NCBI GenBank assembly: GCA_965209105.1
Contig: CBDBQB010000015.1
Location: 1 to 64,000, forward strand
Length of the DNA stretch: 64,000 nt
Source of the DNA: JAAELZ01 sp965209105
GTDB taxonomy: Bacteria; Pseudomonadota; Gammaproteobacteria; Arenicellales; Poriferihabitantaceae
Direction of reading: 5' to 3'
This document shows, piece by piece, positions 7,224 through 16,512 of this stretch. The notes under the pieces are model-generated. The model was given only the letters and a program-made list of their open reading frames with translations, had not been told where the DNA came from and ran no database searches. Numbering within the stretch: the first letter of the stretch is position 1; each line of letters begins with the position of its first letter. Made by a program: the position numbers and the translations under genes.

Positions 7224-10004
7224 ATGCGCGTATCCAATCCCGTAAGACTCCTCTCACGCCTACACGCTTCGGAGTATCTATCGCAAATATTAGCCAGCCA
7301 TCCTGATTTAATGTCTTATGCGATGGAGGAGCAGCCCGTACAGGAAGCCATGCTGCGGACTGAAATTAATTGTTTGGAGCAAAAAAATGATTTAAGCGCT
7401 GATCAAACCGAGTTGCGCGGCAAAATGTTGCGTTGGGCAAAACAAAGGTTTTCATTGCTTTGGTCGATGGCCGATCTAAGCGGTACCTTAGACTTTCAAA
7501 CCTTAAGCGTCTTGCAAAGCCGTTTTGCGGAGAAGACCATCGAATCCGCCTTTGATATTGCTTGGCACAGCGAGCAAACGCTAAAATTATTTCCTGATGC
7601 AAGAAAGACTCTGCCGACAGAAGCAGGAATCTTTATTTTAGGCTTGGGAAAACTCGGCGGAAACGATTTAAACTTTTCCAGTGACGTCGATTTAATCGCG
7701 TTTTTCGATAAGGACTTACTTAAGGTCGCACCTATGCATGGCGTTTCACATGCTGTTTCGACCTGTTTAACGCAAATGAGTAAAATTTTGTCGGAGCCAA
7801 CCAAGGACGGCTTTGTCTGGCGGGTAGATTGGCGTCTTCGACCGCATGCTTCCTTGCGAAGCTTAAGCATGATCTCGGAAAAGGCGCTGGGCTTTTATCA
7901 CTATCATGCGCGTCCTTGGCATCGACTGGCAATGCTCAAGGCCCGACCAATCGCAGGTAACAAAAAGCTGGCGAAAGAATTTTTAGCGGATTTGTATCCT
8001 TTCTTATGGCGCCATGACTTGGACTACCGAGCGATCGATGATATTGCCCAGCTAAAACTAAAAATCAACGATGAACATCCCGCGCTCGCGGCGCAGCGCT
8101 CTAACAAAGAGAAAGAAATTGAGTTGGGGCAGGGTTTTAACCTTAAATTGGGTCACGGCGGTATTCGAGAAATCGAATTCATCGCCAATACGCTACAGCT
8201 GATTTGGGGAGGGCGAAAACCAGCCCTAAGAGTCAGCAATACGCTTGCAGCGCTGCGCGCGATAGAGCAAGAGGCATTGCTAGACCCCCTGCAGGTAGAT
8301 CAGCTTAGCAGCGCCTATATTTTTCTGCGCAAGGCGGAAAATAGGTTGCAGATGATGGAGAATCAGCAGGCCTATTATTTGCCTGCTAAAAGTGCCCGGA
8401 TTGCCCAATATTTGACGCTATATGGGCGAGAGGATTGGCCCGAGTTTAATCGGTTGTTGAGTGAACATAGAGCCAAGGTAACGGCCATATTCGAAGATTT
8501 CTTTGAAGATGAAAGGGATTCAATCGCACAGTCCAATACCTATGTTTGGCAGCAAGTGAAACTTTCTGATACCGCTAAGATGATAGTGGATATTTGGCAG
8601 GAAGGGTTTCAGCCTTATGGTGTGTCGGCCGGGCAGGCACATTTATTCGAGCCCTTGCTCAATTCATTATCGGATGAAATAAAGCGTAGTGGCTGTGCGC
8701 TGGATACAGCCGTCAAAGCGATTGATGAGTACTTCAAGCGCTTACCGCCGGGGGGGCAATATTTTCGCTTGTTAAGGGATTATCCATGGCTGCTACAAAA
8801 AGTCATTGCACCCTTGCTGCTGTCGCCCACAATGGCGAATTTGTTGACGCAATCGCCGCATATCATCGACCGATTTCTGGAAGAGTCGTCAGGCGAAGCA
8901 GCCGCGCTCGATACGACGATAGTATTTGCTAGCGATGATTATGAAACGCGTTTGCAGAACCTTAGGCGTTTAACCAATGAAGAATTGTATCTTCGGTATA
9001 GCCAATACTTTGAAGGAAAATTCACGCCAGAAAATTTTCAACAATCCCTGAGTCATCTCGCAGAACAGCTGTTAGCTGCAGCCCTTAAAATCGCCTGCGA
9101 TGAAATGGCTTTAACAAAGCCGCCCATCGCGGTGATTGGTTTTGGCAAGCTGGGCACGGCGGGCATGATGCCAAAATCTGACTTGGACTTGGTCTACCTG
9201 TGCCAGTCGATCGATGACCATGTACTGGCGAGCAACTTTGCGACTAAGCTCAACACCATTATCAACACACCAATGCGAGAAGGGAGAGTCTATGAGTTAG
9301 ACACGCGCTTGCGTCCATCAGGACGCTCAGGCTCTGTCACGATTAGCGTGGATTCATACCGGCATCATCAGCATGATCGGGCGCTTACTTGGTCTCATTT
9401 AGCATTGGTGCCGGCTAAATTTGTTGCCGGTGATGTGAAAATTGGTGAACAATTTCATCTCATTAAGGCAGAGATTTTGAGCAGACCCCGTGAACTGCAC
9501 CAATTTAAGATGGATTGCGCAAAAATGTTACAACGCGTTAGAAAACAGCGTATCGTGACAGTGGCGACTGATCAATTTAACGTGAAGTTGCGCCCCGGCG
9601 GCCTGTTCGAGTTGGAGTATTTACTCTATTGTTTGATCATCGTAGATAGCATGGCGCAACCCGATAACGCAGCGCTTGGCTTCAACGCTATGCTTGATGC
9701 AATGGTGAAACAACGCGATGATGGCTTGGGTGAGGCGCTCGAATTCTTGCGAGTCCTGCAGCTGGAAATTCGTTTATTTGGGCATGACGATGTAAAATTC
9801 ACGGAGTTGCCAGCGCCTATATTAGAGCATGTGCTCAATGCCACGTCTTGCACCACGCTTGAGGCACTGATTCATAAAATCGAAAAGTCTGTTGCGTTGA
9901 CGACTGAAGCCTTAGATCAATTCTTTAGTAACGTGGATTGGGAGTCGCTGGGAGACTGGAGGGAGTCTCAGATTCATTGGTTAAAAGAACTGGAAATTGA
10001 CTAA
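7224..10004 (+). CDS. glnE: bifunctional glutamine synthetase adenylyltransferase/adenylyl-removing enzyme
   Basis: GlnE adds AMP to, or removes it from, glutamine synthetase in response to PII and glutamine. It has 926 residues (E. coli 946). Two nucleotidyltransferase domains are visible. The N-terminal adenylyl-removing domain has LGKLGGNDLNFSSDVDLI at about residues 138-155. The C-terminal adenylylating domain has GFGKLGTAGMMPKSDLDLVYL at about residues 637-657, with RLRPSGRSG following at about 693. The GlnD-like helical linker domains lie between and after them. It is two bases downstream of the TSUP gene and is followed by a 142-base non-coding stretch. Confidence 0.97.
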   Translation: MRVSNPVRLLSRLHASEYLSQILASHPDLMSYAMEEQPVQEAMLRTEINCLEQKNDLSADQTELRGKMLRWAKQRFSLLWSMADLSGTLDFQTLSVLQSRFAEKTIESAFDIAWHSEQTLKLFPDARKTLPTEAGIFILGLGKLGGNDLNFSSDVDLIAFFDKDLLKVAPMHGVSHAVSTCLTQMSKILSEPTKDGFVWRVDWRLRPHASLRSLSMISEKALGFYHYHARPWHRLAMLKARPIAGNKKLAKEFLADLYPFLWRHDLDYRAIDDIAQLKLKINDEHPALAAQRSNKEKEIELGQGFNLKLGHGGIREIEFIANTLQLIWGGRKPALRVSNTLAALRAIEQEALLDPLQVDQLSSAYIFLRKAENRLQMMENQQAYYLPAKSARIAQYLTLYGREDWPEFNRLLSEHRAKVTAIFEDFFEDERDSIAQSNTYVWQQVKLSDTAKMIVDIWQEGFQPYGVSAGQAHLFEPLLNSLSDEIKRSGCALDTAVKAIDEYFKRLPPGGQYFRLLRDYPWLLQKVIAPLLLSPTMANLLTQSPHIIDRFLEESSGEAAALDTTIVFASDDYETRLQNLRRLTNEELYLRYSQYFEGKFTPENFQQSLSHLAEQLLAAALKIACDEMALTKPPIAVIGFGKLGTAGMMPKSDLDLVYLCQSIDDHVLASNFATKLNTIINTPMREGRVYELDTRLRPSGRSGSVTISVDSYRHHQHDRALTWSHLALVPAKFVAGDVKIGEQFHLIKAEILSRPRELHQFKMDCAKMLQRVRKQRIVTVATDQFNVKLRPGGLFELEYLLYCLIIVDSMAQPDNAALGFNAMLDAMVKQRDDGLGEALEFLRVLQLEIRLFGHDDVKFTELPAPILEHVLNATSCTTLEALIHKIEKSVALTTEALDQFFSNVDWESLGDWRESQIHWLKELEID

Positions 10005-10146
10005 AATAATGCGATTCAGATAAAAATATTGCTTTGAGTTGTGTATCGTCATCAGCTGAATAATGCGAAGCTTTTTGAGAAGTGAATTGATAATTGGGCA
10101 GGTCTGAAATAAGGTAGCGCTCTAGACGAAAACAGAACGCGTAGCC

Positions 10147-10530
10147 ATGGCATCAAAAAAACCAATCGATCACAATAAACTTGACCAAATCGTGGCCAAG
10201 GCACATGGACAAAGTGTCGAGCGCGATCAGGGATATCGCGAAAAGTCTCTCAAAATGTACCCTTGGGTATGTGGTCGATGCGCACGCAGTTTTACGCGCG
10301 AAAATTTAAGCGAGCTAACCGTGCATCATCGAGATCACAATCACGATAATAACCCTTCTGATGGAAGTAACTGGGAGTTATTATGCGTGTATTGCCATGA
10401 CAATGAACACTCTAAACAAGAAGAGATGATCGCAGCTGCCGGTCGATCTAGCGTGAAAGAGAATCAAAGTGGTGTTAGCACTCATCAACCCTTTGCTGAT
10501 CTCAAATCTATGTTGAGAAATGCTAAGTAA
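10147..10530 (+). CDS. yajD: HNH nuclease family protein, YajD-like
   Basis: Small HNH-fold protein, 127 residues, resembling E. coli YajD. The HNH core shows a CGRC pair (about residues 38-41), the catalytic-type VHHRDHNHDNNP block (about 58-69) and NWELLCVYCHDNEH (about 78-91), giving the two CxxC zinc pairs and the His-Asn-His pattern. The N-terminus (KKPIDHNKLDQIVAKAH) and the long basic linker match the YajD family. YajD proteins are conserved but poorly characterised. It stands alone between glnE and the high-GC transporter island. Only the C-terminal 35 residues are low complexity. Confidence 0.85.
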   Translation: MASKKPIDHNKLDQIVAKAHGQSVERDQGYREKSLKMYPWVCGRCARSFTRENLSELTVHHRDHNHDNNPSDGSNWELLCVYCHDNEHSKQEEMIAAAGRSSVKENQSGVSTHQPFADLKSMLRNAK

Positions 10531-10838
10531 GCACCTGTGGCGACTCACTATTTCAGATAATCATTTAGTTTCTACAAACATAATTTCTGATTTCGTATCA
10601 GTAAAGCTAAATAGTTCCGGACATTAATCTACCTTACTCGCATCAACGATTGAGACAAACTTTCGGGTAAGACAATACTGGACAAACTGCGGGGCTTGTT
10701 TCTAATACTTAGATGTCGAATTCCTCTCCAGCTGAAAAGCAGGTCCATTGAGCAGTGGTGCTCTGAAAGTTATTGTCAGAGGTATTGCGTTAGTGTATCT
10801 TCCCGCGACTATAATTACACTAAGGAACCATACAAATC
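10531..10838. other. 308-base intergenic region before the transporter island
   Basis: AT-rich and non-coding in all frames as far as I can see. It holds a small CTGAT/ATCAG inverted repeat near 10590, a CTCTGA/TCAGAG dyad at 10761-10781 and the candidate promoter described separately. The dyad lies just upstream of that promoter and could be an operator. No RNA gene was recognised. Confidence 0.5.
10785..10815 (+). promoter_or_regulatory. candidate sigma-70 promoter of the ABC transporter operon
   Basis: TTGCGT at 10785 and TATAAT at 10810 are separated by 19 bases. The first transporter gene starts at 10839 behind an AAGGA ribosome site. The -10 box is a consensus match, but the spacing is long, so the -35 call is tentative. 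Confidence 0.4.
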
Positions 10839-12536
10839 ATGCTTACACACTCACACTCATATAGCCCGCGAACATTTTTGATCGCCATCGGCGTAACGCT
10901 GACTCTAGCCGTTGCTGGATACAGCGACCTCAAGGCTGACAGCCACAAACCAGCCGACTCGTCGACCATGGAAGCTCAGGATGCCCGTACTGACTCTCTG
11001 ACGATTGCCATCACGGGGTATGAGAACAATTTGACACCGCTGACAATTTCGTTCGGCTCGTTCCCGCTCACTCACGATTTGGTAAATATGGTTTACGACA
11101 CACTCTTTTGGTCGACAGCACGCGACAATCCAGATCCTTGGCTAGCCGAAAGCGCCGAACCATCTGAAGACGGAATGGTTTGGACTGTGAATTTACGCGA
11201 TGGTGTCGTTTGGCATGATGGTGAGGCATTTACCTCAGAAGATGTCGCCTTCACCTTCGATTACTACAAGAGTTTCAGCCGGGGTCGTTACGCCCACCAC
11301 GTGAGCGAGGCACCTGTGTACGACCATGCTGAGATCGTTGACCCCCTAACCGTGAAGTTGTTCTTTAACAATCCTGTTTCGGTATTCCGGAGCATTCCTG
11401 GCGGTGACTTACCAATTTTGCCGGAACATATCTGGGCGTCGATAGAAAAACCAGGGTCCGCCAAAAAGATGCTTCCGATCGGCACTGGTCCTTACAAGAT
11501 GAAGGAGATGGTGGCCGATCAGAGCTACGTGCTCGCGGCGAATGACGACTATTTCCTCGGCCAGCCGCGCGTAGCGGAACTGGTGCTCAACGTGGTTCCA
11601 AACCCTGCGACCGCGTTCGCTGCTCTCCGGACTGGCCAGGTAGCACTAGCAGCCGGCCGCAACGTTCCTGGAGAATTGTTGTCTGAATTCGAGTCGCTTG
11701 ACGACATCGAGGTGGTTCGCGGCTCCCGCTTTGAGTCTCTCCACCTCTACATCAACACACAGAAAGCGCCATTGTCTGATCCTGAGTTGCGACGGGCGAT
11801 TGATATGGCAATCGATGATCAAGCAGTCGTCGACACGATTCTGCAGGGGCTCGGTTCAATCGGTCGACCGAGCTTCACACACCCTGATTCCCCATGGGCA
11901 CTTCCCGACGGAGATCCTGCTGCGACAGCCCGATTCGACGTGGCTGGCGCCAATGCAATTCTTGATGCCGCCGGTTATGTCGATTCAGACGATGACGGTA
12001 TACGCGAAACACCAGACGGAGAGCCGCTCAATTTCGCAATCATGGGTTCGGCGAACGAACCGCAAGATCTGCGCACAGCGCAGCTCGTTGCCCAACAGGT
12101 TAAAAAAGCCGGCATTAAAATGAGTGTGCTTGGCCTAGACCCAGCAACGGTAAGACAGCGCCGCAAACCCGGTAAGGACGGAAGTCCAGCACCCTATGAT
12201 CTCCGTATCGGCAGTCTCGATAGCCATGCGCACGCTGACCCCGACGGTTTGTTGTATTTCTTCCATTCACCCGGGAAGGGATTCGGTAAGGTCATCACTG
12301 GATACGCCAATGCGGAGTTCGACGCTATCATCGACAAAGCCTCAGCCACTGGCGACAACGCCGTGCGTAAGGAGATCCTGGCTGATGCACAAACAAAATT
12401 AGCCGAAGACGCGCCTATTATCACGCTTGCTTACATTGAAGGCGTCTATGCGTTCCGCCCGGATATGTATAAGCACTGGGTCTCCGACACAGGTCACGGA
12501 CTCTTCAACAAACGATCCTTCCTTCCCGGCCAGTAG
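10839..12536 (+). CDS. ABC transporter substrate-binding protein, peptide/nickel (SBP family 5)
   Basis: Periplasmic binding protein of the DppA/OppA family, 565 residues. The N-terminus has a hydrophobic signal segment (FLIAIGVTLTLAVAG, about residues 14-28). The lipobox Cys is missing (Tyr follows VAG), so it is probably a soluble type-I export rather than a lipoprotein. Family blocks include LAESAEPSEDGMVWTVNLRDGVVWHDGEAFTSEDVAFTF, IGTGPYKM and PELRRAIDMAIDD. The ligand (di- or oligopeptide, opine or other) cannot be told. First gene of a four-gene operon; codon use is GC-richer than in the flanking genes. Confidence 0.93.
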   Translation: MLTHSHSYSPRTFLIAIGVTLTLAVAGYSDLKADSHKPADSSTMEAQDARTDSLTIAITGYENNLTPLTISFGSFPLTHDLVNMVYDTLFWSTARDNPDPWLAESAEPSEDGMVWTVNLRDGVVWHDGEAFTSEDVAFTFDYYKSFSRGRYAHHVSEAPVYDHAEIVDPLTVKLFFNNPVSVFRSIPGGDLPILPEHIWASIEKPGSAKKMLPIGTGPYKMKEMVADQSYVLAANDDYFLGQPRVAELVLNVVPNPATAFAALRTGQVALAAGRNVPGELLSEFESLDDIEVVRGSRFESLHLYINTQKAPLSDPELRRAIDMAIDDQAVVDTILQGLGSIGRPSFTHPDSPWALPDGDPAATARFDVAGANAILDAAGYVDSDDDGIRETPDGEPLNFAIMGSANEPQDLRTAQLVAQQVKKAGIKMSVLGLDPATVRQRRKPGKDGSPAPYDLRIGSLDSHAHADPDGLLYFFHSPGKGFGKVITGYANAEFDAIIDKASATGDNAVRKEILADAQTKLAEDAPIITLAYIEGVYAFRPDMYKHWVSDTGHGLFNKRSFLPGQ

Positions 12537-12551
12537 CGGGGCCCATAGGGC

Positions 12552-13544
12552 GTGCGCAGTTTTATAGCACGCCGGGTATTGCAGTATGCCCTCGTCTTGT
12601 TGGGGGCGATCGTAATCAACTTTGCCTTGCCAAGGATGGCTCCAGGAAGCGTTATCGACTTTCTGGTGCCTCCCGCGGAAGTTGGCAGTCTCACAGCGGA
12701 ACAACGACAAGAAATCCTTGACGAGTACGATCTGGGCGGGTCCATTCCTGAGCAGTTCGTGAGCTATATTTCGGGGCTTCCAAAAGGACGCTTAGGCGTC
12801 TCTGTAATATATGGTCGGCCAGTGGAGGACCTCCTCCTAGAGCGGTTGCCGTGGACCTTGCTACTGGTGGGTTCAGCACTGGTGTTGTCGGTGGTGATCG
12901 GAACGGCACTCGGTTTCATGTCGGGCTGGCGACGCGGAACGCGCGCTGATGCAGGGATACTCTCGGGGGTGATGTTTGTACAATCCATGCCCGCCTTCTT
13001 CGTCGCGATGCTACTGGTCTTGTTGTTTTCAGTGCAGTTGGGTTGGTTTCCGGTTTACGGAGCGGTGTCGGCGACGGTTGAGCCGGGATGGGATCAGATA
13101 GTGTCGATTGCGCAGCGATTGGTCATGCCGCTTATCACCTTGACGGCTGCCTCCATCGGCGGGATCTATCTGGTCGCGCGCCCGGCCATTGTGGCCGAGA
13201 CGCGTGAGGATTACGTTGTCATGGCTGCCGCAAAAGGACTCAGTGCGCGCGCTGTGAGGCGCCATGCCCAACGCAACGCCTTTATCCCAATCTCCACGGT
13301 CGCGCTGATCGGCCTCGGCGACATCGTCGGCGGAGCGACCGTAGTCGAGACGGTTTTCGCCTATCCGGGTATCGGTCGATTGATATTTGATAGTGTTATA
13401 CGCCGTGACTATCCAGTATTGCAAGGCGCATTCTTTGTGCTGGCCGTGACGGTAATTTTGGCAAACTTCATTGCCGACCTTCTCTATCCGCTGCTCGATC
13501 CGCGGGTAAGACGCGCGAAAGCAATCCTTGAGAATCCTGAGTGA
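12552..13544 (+). CDS. ABC transporter permease, DppB/OppB type
   Basis: Inner-membrane permease, 330 residues, starting at GTG 12552, 16 bases after the binding-protein stop. The N-terminus (RSFIARRVLQYALVLLGAIVINFALPRMAPG) is a typical DppB first helix. About six membrane segments follow, with the EAA-loop region near residues 220-240 (EDYVVMAAAKGLSARAVRRHAQRNA), which contacts the ATPase. The C-terminus YPGIGRLIFDSVIRRDYPVLQG is conserved in the family. Its stop overlaps the start of the next gene by four bases (GTGA), indicating tight coupling. Confidence 0.93.
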   Translation: MRSFIARRVLQYALVLLGAIVINFALPRMAPGSVIDFLVPPAEVGSLTAEQRQEILDEYDLGGSIPEQFVSYISGLPKGRLGVSVIYGRPVEDLLLERLPWTLLLVGSALVLSVVIGTALGFMSGWRRGTRADAGILSGVMFVQSMPAFFVAMLLVLLFSVQLGWFPVYGAVSATVEPGWDQIVSIAQRLVMPLITLTAASIGGIYLVARPAIVAETREDYVVMAAAKGLSARAVRRHAQRNAFIPISTVALIGLGDIVGGATVVETVFAYPGIGRLIFDSVIRRDYPVLQGAFFVLAVTVILANFIADLLYPLLDPRVRRAKAILENPE

Positions 13545-15457
13545 CCGAGGCGACAACGGTCAGCGATGTCGTTCGCGCCTCGCGGCCCCGTTCGCATAGG
13601 TCGGGAGGGCGTCGACAGGTGTTCTGGCTTGGCTGGCTGGGTGTGGCCCTGCTGCTGATCATGATTTTGGCCGCAGTATTCGCACCTCTTATTACATCGT
13701 CCGATCCGGATTTCATCGGCGACCTGCCACATCTGGGGCCGTCAGGAGATCATTGGCTCGGCACCAACGACCTCGGGCAGGATATTTTCACAAGGCTGAT
13801 ATACGGATCTCGGCTCTCGCTATCGATCGGGGTTCTTGCGGGGCTACTGGCTAGTGGTGTGGGCATTGTTGCCGGGCTCGCCGCTGGTTACTATAAGGGT
13901 GTAACGGAAATGGTGATCATGCGAGCCGTCGATCTGACGCTCTCCTTACCCTTCATTCCGCTTGTCATCGTTCTGGTGGCCTTCTTTGGCCGGGGCTTGT
14001 GGATTACTGTGGTGGCAATCGCAGTACTGCTTTGGGCGCGACCCGCTCGTATCGTACGGTCGCAAGTGCTCAAGGTGAGCGCATTTCAGCACGTTGATGC
14101 CTCACGCGCGATGGGCAGTACCTCACTGCGAACAATTTACCGGCATGTGCTACCCAGAACCTGGCCGTTAGCAGTTGCCCAATTCGTCTACGCGGCAAAC
14201 ATTGCAATATTGATCGAGGCATCTCTGGCGTTTCTGGGTCTGGGTGATCCCGAGCGCGTGAGCTGGGGAACCATGTTGTTCTTTGCAAACTCCGCAAATG
14301 CTATGTTGACTCAGGCTTGGCAATGGTGGGTGCTCCCGCCAGGGTTGGCACTAACCGCATCGGTGGTTGGTTTCGCTTTTGTGGGTGTGGCGCTTGAGCA
14401 ATGGGGCGATCGACGGCTATCGGAGTCGCCATCGGCCTCCGTTTCAACCCGCCGGTCGAAGCGCCCAGTGGCTCGAGAGCTTAGCGCCGGCTCCTCAATC
14501 GACACAAAAGGATCGGCGCTATCGGTTCGCGATTTACGCGTAGTGTACAATGCCCTCGAAGGCGACTTATATGCGGTTGATGGCGTTAACTTTGACATCG
14601 GCGAGCGAAAAATCGTCGGGCTAGTGGGTGAGTCTGGATGTGGTAAGACGACCCTGGCAATGTCGTTGGTCGGCTTGATTCCAGCGCCGGGTGTTGTGGT
14701 CGGCGGTTCAATCCTCGTGGCTGGCCGTGATTTGGCTGCAGCGACTCCTCGGGAGCTGGAGACAATCCGAGGTCGTTCGATCAGCTTGATACCGCAAAGC
14801 TCGATGAACGCGCTGAATCCTGCCTATACCGTTCATCGCCAGTTGACCGAGACGGCCGAATTGACCATGCCGAAGAAGCAGGCTTTGGATAGGGCCGACG
14901 AAATGTTTGACCTGGTGGGCCTCGCTGCCTCCCATCACCGTTCTTTTCCTCATCAACTAAGCGGGGGTATGCGCCAGCGGGTCGTGATCGCGATGGCCGT
15001 GATCAACAACCCCCAGCTCCTGATCGCTGACGAACCTCTCACCGGCCTTGATGTGCTTACCCAAGAGCGAATCGTGGACCTTTTCTTAAAGCTTCGGGAA
15101 CATCTAGGCGTCGCCATCCTTCTCGTCTCGCACGATCTTCCGCTCGTGGGTCAGGTTTCGGACGAGCTGCTAGTGATGTATGCGGGACAGATCATCGAAA
15201 GCGGTGCTGCAAACGATGTTATATCAAACCCTGCTCACCCTTACACCCAGGAACTGTTGAAAGCATTTCCTACTCTGTATGGTCCCCGTGGTGATCTAAC
15301 CACCTTGCCTGGGCAGCCCCCTGATCTTCGCATGCCCCCGTCTGGTTGCCGCTTCCATCCGCGCTGCCCCCAGACCATAGAGGTCTGCGCTACAAAAGTT
15401 CCCGAGCAAACAACAATGGCGGACAATCACAAGGCCCGCTGCTTGCTACTGCAATGA
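13541..15457 (+). CDS. fused ABC transporter permease (DppC type) and ATP-binding protein (DppD type)
   Basis: One 638-residue protein joining two subunits that are usually separate. Residues about 20-290 form the DppC-type permease: GLPHLGPSGDHWLGTNDLGQD-like entry, membrane helices, and an EAA loop at about 180-200. A 30-residue linker rich in Ser and Arg follows. Residues about 320-638 form an ABC ATPase with Walker A GESGCGKTT (about 361-369), signature LSGGMRQR (about 476), Walker B LLIADEP (about 497) and a C-terminal oligo_HPY cysteine segment (CRFHPRCPQTIEVC). There is no stop codon or frameshift between halves. It overlaps both neighbours by 4 bases. Such fusions are known in some lineages but are unusual. 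Confidence 0.93.
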   Translation: MTEATTVSDVVRASRPRSHRSGGRRQVFWLGWLGVALLLIMILAAVFAPLITSSDPDFIGDLPHLGPSGDHWLGTNDLGQDIFTRLIYGSRLSLSIGVLAGLLASGVGIVAGLAAGYYKGVTEMVIMRAVDLTLSLPFIPLVIVLVAFFGRGLWITVVAIAVLLWARPARIVRSQVLKVSAFQHVDASRAMGSTSLRTIYRHVLPRTWPLAVAQFVYAANIAILIEASLAFLGLGDPERVSWGTMLFFANSANAMLTQAWQWWVLPPGLALTASVVGFAFVGVALEQWGDRRLSESPSASVSTRRSKRPVARELSAGSSIDTKGSALSVRDLRVVYNALEGDLYAVDGVNFDIGERKIVGLVGESGCGKTTLAMSLVGLIPAPGVVVGGSILVAGRDLAAATPRELETIRGRSISLIPQSSMNALNPAYTVHRQLTETAELTMPKKQALDRADEMFDLVGLAASHHRSFPHQLSGGMRQRVVIAMAVINNPQLLIADEPLTGLDVLTQERIVDLFLKLREHLGVAILLVSHDLPLVGQVSDELLVMYAGQIIESGAANDVISNPAHPYTQELLKAFPTLYGPRGDLTTLPGQPPDLRMPPSGCRFHPRCPQTIEVCATKVPEQTTMADNHKARCLLLQ

Positions 15458-16260
15458 CGACTGGCGACGTTCGGATCGAATTCATCAATGTGACCAAGAC
15501 GTTCCAGGTTAGTGCGCGCTCCCTGGTTTCGGCTCACGCCACTTTCGACGCGGTAAAGGGTGTTTCAATCTCGGTGTCAGCAGGGGAAATACTGGGTCTG
15601 GTTGGCGAAAGTGGCGCGGGTAAAACCACGGTTGGCCGGCTCGCAATGGGGCTTGAGAAGCCAAGCTCGGGGCTTGTTTCCTTTGAGGGGATCTCGTTAC
15701 CGGATCGCTCCGCCTCTGAACTTCGACAACTGCGCCAACGGATGCATTTGATCTTCCAGGATCCATATCAGTCGCTCCACCCTGGGATGAAGGTAGGCGA
15801 CCTTGTCGCGGAACCACTCGAGATTGCCGGGGTGTTCAAGCGAGACCGACATTCGGTCACCATCGAGGCGCTGGAGAAGGTGAAGCTAAACCCAGCTGAA
15901 GAGTTCTTCCATCGATTCCCACACGAACTGTCAGGAGGCCAGCGCCAGCGCGTGGCTTTTGCGCGGGCCTTAGTTGCCAAGCCTCGGTGTGTGATCGCCG
16001 ATGAGCCAACATCAATGCTCGATGTGTCGTTGCGTGCTGGAATCCTCGATCTCGTGAGGCTTATTCGCGATGAAGCACGGTGTGCTGTTCTCTATATAAC
16101 GCATGATCTTGCCATGGCAAGGCACATATGCGATCGGATCGCAGTGATGAAAAACGGCGCGATAGTCGAGATTGGCCCAACTGATAGCGTGATCGACAGC
16201 CCCCAGCATTCTTACACCAAGCAGTTACTGCAGGCTGCCCACCGCCTCCGACATGCCTGA
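15454..16260 (+). CDS. ABC transporter ATP-binding protein, DppF/OppF type
   Basis: Second ATPase of the transporter, 268 residues from ATG 15454, which overlaps the previous TGA by four bases (ATGA). A longer in-frame extension upstream lies inside the fusion gene and is not homologous. It has Walker A GESGAGKTT (about residues 49-57), the Q-loop region FQDPYQSLHPGM, signature LSGGQRQRV (about 157) and Walker B CVIADEPTSMLD (about 178). The C-terminal oligo_HPY segment is absent, making it shorter than typical DppF. It probably pairs with the ATPase half of the fused protein as the heterodimeric motor. Last gene of the high-GC operon. Confidence 0.93.
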   Translation: MTTGDVRIEFINVTKTFQVSARSLVSAHATFDAVKGVSISVSAGEILGLVGESGAGKTTVGRLAMGLEKPSSGLVSFEGISLPDRSASELRQLRQRMHLIFQDPYQSLHPGMKVGDLVAEPLEIAGVFKRDRHSVTIEALEKVKLNPAEEFFHRFPHELSGGQRQRVAFARALVAKPRCVIADEPTSMLDVSLRAGILDLVRLIRDEARCAVLYITHDLAMARHICDRIAVMKNGAIVEIGPTDSVIDSPQHSYTKQLLQAAHRLRHA

Positions 16261-16512
16261 CGCGGGCATCCGGCAAATAGTAAGACAGTTGTGCGCGGTA
16301 TAACCATTGTCGATACTATTTTAAGTTCCGCTACAGTTATGGCCTATTGGTCGGTAATTGAATCGACTTTAACCTGGGTTTAGTCTGGTACTCTTGAAGA
16401 TGTTCGGAATCGAACTTTTATATTTGCCACTTTTATTAGTTTGTTTTTTTAGATACTGTCAATCAGGAGATTGCCTAGTAATTTTGTTGGACACGCATAG
16501 GTACCAATAATT

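Noticed and set aside
10696..10881. Open frame before the transporter operon
   Set aside because: Runs through the promoter and leader region and overlaps the signal peptide of the next gene; low-complexity, no homology.
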